NCBI GenBank assembly: GCA_037783545.1 | Contig: JBBELK010000162.1 | Span: 1,612,001-1,676,000, forward strand | Source: Henricia sp. BOLD:AAB3569 | Taxonomy: Eukaryota > Echinodermata > Asteroidea > Spinulosida > Echinasteridae | DNA length: 64,000 nt | Direction: 5' to 3' | Shown here: one piece after another, positions 21,796 to 31,717 of the stretch | How positions within the stretch are numbered: the first letter of the stretch is position 1 | Layout of the letters: the number at the start of each line of letters is the position of its first letter | Notes under the pieces: model-generated | Databases searched by the model: none | What the model saw: the letters and a program-made list of their open reading frames with translations, nothing else | Told to the model about the DNA's origin: nothing | Program-made: the position numbers and the translations under genes

Positions 21796-21950
21796 AACGT
21801 TGGTTTTTCTGTGTGTTGTTTTATTTTAAACTTGAGCTTTCCTGGCTGCTATTGCTTTTTCATTTATTTATGTATTTATTAGATATAACATGAACAACCA
21901 GGAAAGCTCCAGTTGAAAATAAAGCAACACACGAAAAAAACCAACATTGA
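21796..21950. mobile_element. 155-bp hairpin MITE
   Basis: Left arm CAACGTTGGTTTTTCTGTGT through TTGAGCTTTCCTGG (21,797-21,847) pairs with the right arm CCAGGAAAGCTC through AACCAACATTG (21,898-21,949) with a loop of about 50 bp. No coding content. Flanking duplication not defined. Confidence 0.65.
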
Positions 21951-22330
21951 TCCCGTTCCCACTAAAAAAATCACTTCGTTCGATGAAGATTTGACGATGT
22001 TTCGACTAAGGGATTTCATGATGTGAACGCACGCTTCATTCGACGGTTATTAAAATCGCTCGATGAAGCAAATCGCTTTATTCGATGAAGCAAATCGCTT
22101 TATTCGATGAAGCAAATAGCTTCATTCGACGAAGAGATTGCTTCATTCGACGAAGCAAAATTGTAATGTGAACTTCATTTGACGAAGCGATTTGACACGT
22201 AAAGATAGATGGGGTCGCACAGCTTCGTTCGATTTCGTTAGCAGTCGCCTTATGTGAACGGTACCGCTCTTCTTTCGATCCTCGTTCGATCTTCGATATT
22301 AAAGCTAGATGTGAACGCACACTTCATTAA
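21951..22330. repeat. palindromic satellite of GCTTCATTCGACGAAGC type
   Basis: At least eight variants of TTCATTCGACGAAGC / TCGATGAAGCAAATCGC are packed here, roughly every 20-25 bp in 22,060-22,160. The unit is its own reverse complement, so the block can form many small hairpins. Each end carries a TGTGAACGCAC(G/A)CTTCATT word, which may mark the borders of one element. Confidence 0.6.
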
Positions 22331-22424
22331 CTAACGATGATCTACCATTTTCTTTGTGTGGACATTTTTATCTGACCTTTCCTTCATGGGTCAAATGAAG
22401 GTCAAAGTTCAGCGAATTCAAAAA

Positions 22425-22562
22425 TCACATTTTTGTACAAAAATCACATTTTTGTACAAAAATCACATTTTTGTACAAAAATCACATTTTTGTACAAAAA
22501 TCACATTTTTGTACAAAAATCACATTTTTGTACAAAAATCACATTTTTGTACAAAAATCACA
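22425..22562 (+). repeat. 19-bp tandem repeat, about 7 units
   Basis: The unit AAAAATCACATTTTTGTAC is repeated about seven times with almost no variation. The joint TTTTTGTACAAAAA is a perfect palindrome. Because 19 is not a multiple of three, all forward frames read the same 19-residue cycle (HFCTKITFLYKNHIFVQKS), giving long but meaningless frames. Confidence 0.9.
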
Positions 22563-23257
22563 CATTTGCAGCAAAGTACCCAACTAGAGGAAGACGTTTG
22601 TTTTTGTTACAAACGCTAGGTGATCGGGCCTAATGACGGATTGTCTGATGACGTCATATTGATATTACAATTTTCGCAAGCAACATGTTTAATGATGTAA
22701 GACATTCTATGCAATTTGGAGCACAGATCATTCAATTTCTTTAAAAACATTCTTGTATGTGGTGAAAGAATCAATCAAATACATATATTGCAGTTCTCAA
22801 GATACGAATTTCTGATCAACTTTTATTTTTAGAACTCACTATATGATACGACGGTATGCTTTATGCACAATTTTTGAGCAACTTAAGTTCTTTTGAATGA
22901 TGACAAATTATTTAACTAGCCGAATATGATTTAGTTTGCTTTTCCGAGAAAAACAATTGTCAACTCAAAATTCACGCACAAAGAAAATTGAGGCACGTGA
23001 TGTAAAATCAAAATGGCGTCGCGTAAGCATAAATGACGTCATCATGACATCAGGCACGCTTTTGGAAGATTGTCATTAAGCATATGTCTTTAGCAAGTTT
23101 CATAAAGACTCCGTATAGTTTTTTGGGTGTTATTGCTGCAAAAGTGTGACTTTTGTTTTTTAGTCTAGGACCTGTGACAGTTTTGTATGCACTTCATTTA
23201 GGAGAGGATTTATCTACTGATCTAGGCTAATTTGACCCCAAGGAACAACGTGGGATG
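22563..23257. other. intergenic DNA with TGACGTCA words
   Basis: No gene seen. TGACGTCAT occurs at about 22,650 and 23,035, within sequence that weakly resembles the TGACGTCA-rich stretch at 32.4-33.5 kb. Confidence 0.35.
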
Positions 23258-26200
23258 TGTGCCAAATTCGCTATCCGGGGCGAAATACCCGAAAATGACC
23301 ACGCCCTTTTTAAGATGGCCACGCCCCTTTCTTCATCGGAAGAGCTGCTTTCGACACAGTTATATCTACTAAATTCAACCGATATTAACTAATATGACCC
23401 CGGGTAACAACTTGGGATGTGTCCCAAATCGCTACCTGGGAAGAAGTACCCCAAAATGACCACGCCCTTTAAATGACCATGCCCCTTCTTATCAGAAGTG
23501 CTACTTCCGACATAACTGTACATGTATCTACTGAACTCGACTGTTATAAGCTAATTTGACCCCGAAGAACAACTAGGAATGTGTTCCAAATTCACTATCC
23601 ATGAAAAAGTACCTGGAAATGACAACACCCTTTTAAATGACCACGCCCCAACTTCTCAGAAGTGCTACTTCCGACAAAGCCAAACTACTAAACTCAACTG
23701 ATATAAGCTAATTTGACCCCAAAGAATAACTTGGGGTGTGTGTCAAAATCGCCATCTTGGGAGAAGTACCTGAAAATGACCACGCCCTTTTAAAAATGAT
23801 TACGCCCTTTATTTAAAGTGCTAATTCTGATGTCGCTGTATCTACTGAAATCGACTGATACAAGCTAACTTGACCCCGAGGAACAACTTGGGATTTGTGC
23901 CAAATTCGCTAGCCGGGAGAAGTACCCAAAAATGACCACACCTTGTTAAATGACCACGCCCCTTCTTACCAGAAATGCTACTTCCATCATATATGTACTG
24001 CTGAACTCAACTGATATAAGCTAATTTAACTCCGAGGAACAACGTGGGATGTGTGACAAATTCGCTATCCGGGGAGAACTACCCGAAAATGACCACACTC
24101 TTTTAATTGCCCACACCCCCTTCTGATCAGAAATGTACTTCCGACATAGTTGTATTTTCTGGGTTGCTCCAAATTTTCAGAATGTTCATAATGTTTAGGG
24201 GGTCGTATAAGAGTTTTAAATTACTATTTTGATAGAAATTACATCTATACCGTGTATATAGAGGGCAAAAAGGGATCTTTGCTTTGGAGAGAAATATACC
24301 AGTATTTGATGGCAGAGCAACATTTATTATTGACTTTGTGTAGCAATCCGATGATGGTATAATGGTTTCTTTTTAGGGTGAGGTCGCTCTCACTGCTCCT
24401 TGTGTTTCACCTTCTTCATGTAGTTAAATGGTGAAAATTATTCAAAATAAATAAATCTACTGACTCTAGCTTGGTGCACATTATTTTAAAATCTAGTTAT
24501 TCGTGTTAAATACTGCTGATAGAGGGTGCATTGCCTACCCCACCCCTCAAAAATATGCTATAATGTCATTTACACCATACCGAAGTCATAACAACGTCCA
24601 TTTCAAACTCTCACACGGTTTACCCCTGTGTGAGTGCACTATAGAACAAGAGATAGACATATGTACAATTTAAGCCTGGAACGTTTATGTTAATAAATAT
24701 TTGGCAATTCCTATACAGGTACAAGTAGTAAGGGGTAGTATCTATGGTAATGGGCAACATTTTTGGCAATTATTTCTCTAATATAAAAATATACATATTC
24801 GAAACTCTTCTATGACCCCTTGAACATCATGGCCATTCTGAATATTTTGAGCAACCCAGATACCCAGATGTATGTCGGAAGTAGCACTTCTGATGAAAAA
24901 AGGGGTGTGGTCATTTAAAAGGGCGTGGTCATTTCCAGGCATTTCTCCCCGCGTAGTGAATTAGTCAAAAATCACAAGTTGCTTCTCGGGGTCAAATAAG
25001 ATTATTATAATATCAGTTGAGTTCAGTAGTGCAGCTATGTCGGAATAAGCACTTCTGATAGAAAAAGAGGTGTGGTCATTCAAAAGGGCGTGGCCATTTC
25101 CGGGTACTTCTCCCTTAACAGCGAATATGGCACACATCCCAAGTTGTTCCTCAGTGTAAAATGAGCTTACAACAGTTGCGTTCAGTAGATACAACTATGT
25201 CGTAAGTAATGCGTTTCTGACAAAAAAAGGGGGCGTGGCCATTTTGGGGTACTTTGTCCCCAGGTAACGATTCTAGCATACATCCAATTGTTCCTCAAAC
25301 GTGAACGCGAAATTAAGGGCTCGAATATTGGTCACGGCAAAAAGTTATCTCTCCATGCACTAAAGTCATTTCGGGCATTTCTCCCCGCATTAGCTTATAT
25401 CAGTTGAGTTCAGTAGTACATCTATGATGGAAGTCGCATTTCTGATAAGAAGGGGTGTGGTCATTTAACAAGGTGTGGTCATTTTCGGGTGCTTCTCCCG
25501 GCTAGCGAATTTAGCACAAATCCCAAGTTGTTTCTCGGGGTCAAATTAGCTTGTATCAGTCGAGTTCAGTAGATACAGCGATGTCGGAAGTAGCACTTTA
25601 AATAAGGGGCGTGGTCATTTTTAAAAGGGTGTGGTCGTTTTTGGGTACTTCTCCCTAGATGACGATTTTGATACACATCCCAAATTATTCCCCGGGGTCT
25701 AATTAGCTTATAACAGTTGAGTTCAGTAGTTTGGCTTAGTCGGAAGTAGCACTTCTGAGAAGATAGGGCGTGGTCATTTAAAAGGGTGTGGTTATTTCCG
25801 GGTACTAGTGAATTTGGAACACATCTCAAGTTGTTTCTCGGGGCCAAATAAGTTTATATCAGTCGAGTTCAGTAGATACATGTACAGTTATGTCGGAAGT
25901 AGCACTTCTGATAAGAAGGGCCATGGTCATCTAAAGGGCGTAGCGATTTTGGGACACATCCCAAGTTGTTCCCCGGGGTCATATTAGTTAATAGACAGCC
26001 GAAGTGTGACGTGCGTTGCCATGGCAATTGGATCTAAACTATCATGGCCGTCGGAAAAGTACCATTGGAAAAGCACTGGGACACGGTTGAGTGATTTTTA
26101 GTTTAGATCCAATTGCCTAGGCAACCAACAAAAGGACGTACTCACTTCGGCAGTCTATATCGGTTGAATTTAGTAGATACAACTGTGTCGAAAGCAGCTC

Positions 26201-26282
26201 CTCTGATGAAGAAAGGGGCGTGGCCATCTTTAAAAGGGCGTGGTCATTTTCGGGTATTTCGCCCCGGATAGCGAATTTGGCC
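23258..26282. mobile_element. 3-kb inverted repeat FB2 made of ~160-bp units
   Basis: The left arm (23,258 to about 24,230) carries six head-to-tail units, recognisable by (C)TAATTTGACCCC(G)AGGAACAAC near 23,225, 23,390, 23,551, 23,709, 23,866 and 24,023, spaced 157-165 bp. Each includes AAATGACCACGCCC. The right arm (about 24,810 to 26,282) carries the same units inverted (GGGCGTGGTCATTT, GTTGTTTCTCGGGGTCAAATTAG). Inner parts also pair: GGGTTGCTC...AATGTTCATAATG against its reverse complement near 24,800-24,858. The loop is about 24,231-24,810. A small MITE sits in the right arm. No coding frame survives; apparent frames come from the repeat. Confidence 0.8.
25994..26155. mobile_element. 162-bp MITE inserted in FB2 right arm
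   Basis: Ends GACAGCCGAAGTG and CACTTCGGCAGTC form inverted repeats that extend inward through AATTGGATCTAAACT and AGTTTAGATCCAATT. It lies between TA dinucleotides and interrupts the FB2 unit at AGTTAATATCGG, which is continuous in the left arm. TA flanks suggest a Tc1/mariner-type non-autonomous element. A partial relative ending CACTTCGGCAGTCTA occurs at about 27,330. Confidence 0.7.
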
Positions 26283-27539
26283 AATCACAAAATTACAACG
26301 TAAGAACGGAAAATATGGTGCGTAATTAATTTAAGAACGGTTTTAATTAGTCCCAAACAAAATCCGTTTTACTTAGACTTCCGCGCCCAAGCATAATTCT
26401 GGTACCAAGGTATATTTTCAAATGTTTTCAGGGTCAAGGATCATGATAGGATTGGTTATGTTAAGAATGGAGTCATTATGATGTCATAAATATGCTAATT
26501 AGGTTCAGAATTGTCATTAAAATGCTTTTATACCGGTATGCAGCACGATATGTGACAGACTATAGAATACCACCTTTCATTATTCCCCTTCAGTTGTTCC
26601 CACGTTGTGTCGCAAACATCCAAGGGATTTTAAAGGAATTTGTTCACACTGGGGTAACGAATCAATTTTTTGTTCAGAAACGTAAAGATAATACATGTAA
26701 ATGTAGTTGAGATGGTACCTACATAGTATGTATTTAAAAAAAGATATATAATAATATTCTGACAAAAAGATTAAGGAGGCTCTTAGGTATCATTTTGTAT
26801 CAGTCTGTAATATTTATAAACACCTCTTGTGGTAAGGCTGCAATTGTATGCATTTTTGTCAATCATCTCTTGGGGTTCGTTCTACAAACGTCCTGAGATC
26901 CATCTTTAGGGGTTCTTAAGTCATATTGTAGGACGTAAGCACAGTCAACTCCTATTGCTAAGACCCTCACTAAGTCCTATTTTTGTGAAATGAACCCCAG
27001 CTCTTGGACCTAGAAGAAATCACTAAAGGATAATTCTTGAAAGCGATTCATTCCAAAGTGTTTGGTTCGTGCCTTGTTATTCACACTGTACTCAAACTTC
27101 TATTCTTATCAAGAATTGGCATTTTAAGAATATTGCATTTCTTTGATGGAGGATACACCTTCTTGCATAAGTATTGGTGCCCTACCGACAATACTGCTAA
27201 AGTGAAAATGTTACCGTCTTGTGTGTTGCCAAGGTTAGTACATGTAGGTTACCGGGTCTAAACCTAAAACCAGTGAACAATTTCAATGTGGCTTAGCAAT
27301 GGACGTTTCAAAACATGACGTGTCCACTTCGGCAGTCTATTGTGATTTATGCGGTAGCATTAATTGGCATCTTCCACCATATGCAGCATGATATGTGGCA
27401 AACTGACACGCTACCATTGTTCCCCCATTGTGTTTCAAACATCCAAGGACCTTTAAAGGAATTCCTTTCAGTTAGGGGTGTTGGTGCGTTAACAAAAGAA
27501 AGAATGTGTTGAGATAAAGGAGTGAGTCCGTTTGCCACA
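26283..27539. other. intergenic DNA with a MITE end
   Basis: No gene recognised. GTCCACTTCGGCAGTCTA at about 27,328-27,345 matches the end of the 162-bp MITE in FB2, but the other end was not found. Confidence 0.4.
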
Positions 27540-27720
27540 TATTGTGGGGCGTACGGGTTCTTCCTCGCCTTTCACCTCTGGCATTTCTCTGGGGGTTTTC
27601 CTCTCACTTCTAAAACTGCAACTCCTTCTTCGTCATCTCAAGTTGATAATATAGTATAGTTAAAGCTAAAACCGTATAGTTAATGGCATAAAGGGCTTAG
27701 TTGCCGAAGATGCCATAAAA
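27540..27720 (+). mobile_element. tRNA-type SINE, copy 1 (internally deleted)
   Basis: GGGGCGTACGGGTTCTTCCTCGCC through GAAGATGCCATAAAAT matches the minus strand of 27,845-28,142, but lacks the roughly 100-bp part that holds the B-box-like sequence. It reads on the plus strand. Confidence 0.65.
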
Positions 27721-27844
27721 TCTCCACTCCCGTCTAGCTGACATGTACTCATTATTCATAATCCGAATAATGATTCTAGCAGTCAACATAGTTTTGTTTA
27801 ACATTCTAATCACTGTATGCATGCTCAATGATGAGGCTGTGTTA

Positions 27845-28142
27845 TGTTGTTGTTGTTGTTGTTGTTGTATATTTTATGGCATCTTCGGCAACTATGGCCC
27901 TTTATGCCATCAACTATACGGTTTTAGCTTTAACTATACTATATTATCAACTTGAGATGACGAAGAAGGAGTTGCAGTTTTAGAAGTGGGAGGAAAACCC
28001 CCAGAGAAATGCCCCAGGGGAAAACCCACGCGGTCAAGTAGGGACTGCAAACCCAATCCACATACACGCCCCGGATTCGAACCCGGGACCCCAGAGGTGA
28101 AAGGCGAGGAAAGAACCCGTACGCCAACCCGACCGCCCCAGG
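27845..28142 (-). mobile_element. tRNA-type SINE, copy 2
   Basis: On the minus strand a head at about 28,142 leads to GGTCCCGGGTTCGAATCC (near 28,075-28,092), a good pol III B box of tRNA type. A body shared with copy 1 follows, and then an (AAC)n tail at 27,846-27,867. Tail plus B box make a tRNA-derived SINE. The two copies face each other about 125 bp apart and could form a hairpin transcript. Confidence 0.7.
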
Positions 28143-30361
28143 CTGTGTTAATTGTAAATGTATTCTTAAATGTAATGACGATTTTGGATCTAATTTGCAT
28201 ATTTATGACATCATAAAGACTCCATTTGTAACACAACCAACCTTATTAAAAACATTGGAAAAGATGTCATATTTGTCAAAACTGGTTGTGGATTGGCACA
28301 TATAGTGCTGCATATACGCATTTTAATGACAATTAATTTAATTTGCATATTTATGACATCATAATGGGAGACTTTTGGCTATCCTGGTTTAGACACAAGA
28401 GGGCGCCCTTCATGGTCCCGGAAGTGATTTTCTTCTGACTTCGGTCTCGTTTGTTTTACGTGTGGACGTAAATTTCTTCAATTTCAGAGCTCTATTTCTC
28501 AGCAATGAAGTCCCGTACATCCTGTATTTTTGTGGTGTGTGGCGGAAGGACTAGTCATGGTTTTCTAAACAATACATACAAACTGAGAAAGTTGTGGAGT
28601 TTATCTATAAAAACTGCAACAGTGGTCAACAGCGGCGCGCGGTGGCGGCTTCGGTGTACTTCAAGCGCGTACAATACGTCACTCACCGGCTGTGTATTAA
28701 TGGCTGTATGCACTATATAAACGGGGCACTCAATGCAGTGTGTCGTTTTTCGGACGACTTTCACCGGTTTAAAGACGATTGTATGAGCAGTGTTCATGTC
28801 ACATTTCCTCCATGATGTCACTATCAATTTCCATTTTTTGTTGAAAAAAGAGCAAAATTTCTGGCACCCTTACCCCCACCCCCAGTCACTTTATTAAAAC
28901 TTCGTGAAAACAAGTTTGAATGACACATGCAGTGTTTGAGTTTGTAAAAACACAAATTAGGCCAAAAATTAGTCTCCCAAAATGATGCGGTGATGCGTTT
29001 TTGTTTTATTATTATTATTTTTTTTAAGGGGATTCCAAGCAATAAAGTCAAGTTGACATGAAGCCAACAGGCATGTTTATAATAACACTCAACAACAAAA
29101 AACCTTTGAAAGTGACGCGTGCGTCCACGATAGTTTTTTGTTTGTGTTTTTGACTTACATATGTAACATGATATCAATTTTCACCCGAGAGGCATGGTTA
29201 AGTACCACCCCCACCCCCAGGCTACCACACCTCGGACATGAGAATTGTCACTTTTTGAGTGACAAAATCGCAACCCCTGGGCCAAAATTTGTGACAAAAT
29301 CTCTACCTTGGAACATCTGGTCAACGCCGAGGCATGTTACCAAGTCCCCACCCCACCCTTCGGACAATGCCTGCAGGGAAGGGGTAGAACGTTGATAAAA
29401 CATTTGCATACAAGAATGAAAGAAACAAAATTCTTCTTGCTTGCTATTTTGTTAATGGTTTAGAAAACTATAAATATAAGTGTACATGTACATGATAAAT
29501 CTGCATAGAATATACCAAATAATGTTCATTTTCAACATAATTGCAGAATACCCTGCAATTCTTAGTCCGTGAAGCATAATTAGGTAGACGTGGCTTCGGA
29601 GGATTGTATTACGAAGGAAAGTTTGGTCCGAGAACGAGTCGATAAAGGCACGTGCAACGTCAGTTTTGAGTTGCAGGGTATTCCGCATTTGCTTTCAAAT
29701 TTACTACATGTAGTTTTCAAATTACCACCTGCTGACAGGGCTGTGTACGGGATTGAGCAGTTGGCCATTACACAGAATGAGAGTGGCTGAAAAAGAAATT
29801 CCAAGAGTTACATAAAAGACACCCGTCAATTTGCCACTTCTAATTTTGGGTTTTCTATCAAATCAGCATGTTCTGACGCCTGTTAAATCATTTTGAGGAA
29901 TACAAGTAATGGTCAACTTATCAATTATGGGGCTAAAAGAAACATGACAATTGTTAACTTGAGACTATCGGCAAGTTTAAGCTGACATAACATTAATAAG
30001 TTCTTGACTAAGAAATAAAGAAAAGAAAAAAAACCCTCAAAAAACAAAAAGAAAAAGCTAGCAGTTTTCACATGACATGTTTATATGTACTGGTAAATCC
30101 ATGCAATGTACATTTACAGTCCTCAATGTTCCTGCCAGTTGCTTGGTTTTAAAAGCTTTTTAGAATGTGTAAACACAGGAAATTAATAAGTATTTTAGCT
30201 CAATAAAATAATTAAATGGCAACAAAATTTTGATTTATTTTTGAAAATTGTTTTGACCATTGATAATTTGAGCATACAATTTTTTTCCATCACATGATTG
30301 AGCTGCATAAATCAATGTTACAATACATGTACACAAATTCCCAAAATTAAAATTAATTCAG
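28143..30361. other. intergenic DNA, possible 3' flank of a minus-strand gene
   Basis: No confident gene. Short frames at 28,505-28,827 on both strands lack motifs. CCACCCCCACCCCCAG-type words recur at 28,870, 29,200 and 29,345 with a shared GAGGCATG context. 31.8-32.0 kb shares AGTCTCCCAT and GGTTGTG(G/T)ATTGGC words with 28.2-28.4 kb in opposite or same sense, suggesting an old repeat. Confidence 0.35.
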
Positions 30362-31717
30362 TCATTTCACAAATGTCGACTCTGCTGCCATGAAGGCATA
30401 ACCATATCCTGACTGCCCATGGAAGAACGCCTGATCTGAATCATTTGGATTTCCTGGAAAGCCTTGGCTGCTTAATTTCACATGTTGGGAATCTGTCAGA
30501 GAAACAAGTCATAAATAAAACAAGAGGTTACTTCACTCCTATTGAATTGAAACATTAAAGATACTTTTTTACGGTTTGAATTACCTTTACTGGTCGCCAG
30601 GAAATTGTTGAATGTTTTTCACTTCTAAAAACCACTTCCCTTTAAAATATTTGCACGTTTTGGTGGTTTTTAAGTTTTTATGAGAAGAATAAGTGGCGAC
30701 CAGTAAACGGAATTCTTTCCGTTTTTACAAAATCAGTCTGCCTGCTGTATAATAGGCTCAACTTCACATCAAAACAAAAGCAAATGTCTACAGGTATGTT
30801 TACAACAAAAAAGATGTGAATATTGCTTTATGACGTTCAAGTTGAGATTCAAAAATCGCACTGAAGTGAAGACTGAAGCAAGACCTAATTTGTGAGATCT
30901 AGCTTTTACCTGCTTGCTGTCCTTGTGGGTGCCTTTAAAAGCCATAATGTGTGTGGGGTTGACATCACGTTTGTTGATTGTTTCTCATGCTGTTGTAGAC
31001 CCCATTTCTGGCAAAACAAAAATAAACAAATATAATGTTAGAACAAATTTCTATTTGGTTTTACCACTTCAACCTTCATTTGTGATGAGTAAAAAATAAA
31101 TAAACATATTAGTATAAGAGATATCTCAAAAATATTATTAAAATATATATATATATACCACTCATTGCCAAGTCTGTCAAGAACAGCATAATTCCATGAC
31201 CAGGTCTATGCTATGGTGAGCGCCAGTGTAGCCTAGGCCTGGATTAGAAATGGAATAGGCCTCGCGACATGCACATGACTATGAAAATGGAAAGGTACGT
31301 TGAAGAAAAACAATAGACTGCATTTTCGTCACTCCTCTGAAGAGATGGGAATGTAAAAATCACAAATCTGATGATCAGAGTTTAGACTTTCTTCATGTCA
31401 TTTTCACTCCATTGTTCGACGTTTAAGCAGTTAATTAATTGTACTCGGATTTCCATTTCAGTAGCCAAAACAAGGCATAAGTTAGGCGAGGCCTCGACAC
31501 GACAGCCTAAATTATACAGGCATGTGCTTCTAGTCTGAACCGTCCGATATTTTATATGCACTGTTGGCATCGTGCACACACTACATGTATACATCGTAAC
31601 ACGATCAACCACATGCATGACCGAAAACAAAATGACCAAAAAAATCCGTGCGTTTACTTACCTCTTGGCAACCAACGTTTCCGCGCAACGTTTCAGCTTT
31701 TCCTTTTCAAAGTACAT
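30362..31717 (-). CDS. possible spliced gene on the minus strand (three exon-like pieces)
   Basis: Read on the minus strand: piece 1 at 31,717-31,662 starts ATG (MYFEKEKLKRCAETLVAK) with an in-frame stop upstream and ends at a strong donor, GAG|GTAAGT. Piece 2 at 30,989-30,910 lies between CTACAACAG and CAG|GTAAAA and is open in one frame. Piece 3 at 30,492-30,362 follows TTTCTCTGACAG. In piece 3 one frame is open to a stop (SQHVKLSSQGFPGNPNDSDQ, ending ESTFVK), but its phase does not fit piece 2; the phase that does fit stops early. I do not recognise the protein. Either an exon is missed or only part is real. Confidence 0.25.
30592..30716. mobile_element. 125-bp hairpin MITE in the possible intron
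   Basis: Ends TTTACTGGTCGCCA and TGGCGACCAGTAAA are exact inverted repeats, and AAAAACCACTTCC/GGTGGTTTTTAA pair weakly inside. It has no coding content. Confidence 0.65.

Noticed and set aside
22425..22562. CRISPR-like array
   Set aside because: Units are directly tandem with no unique spacers, and the DNA is clearly eukaryotic.
22356..22633. Open frames with HFCTKITFLYKN repeats
   Set aside because: Product of the 19-bp tandem repeat; every forward frame reads the same cycle.
28505..28827. Facing frames on both strands as a small gene
   Set aside because: No motif, no splice sites and no support for either strand.
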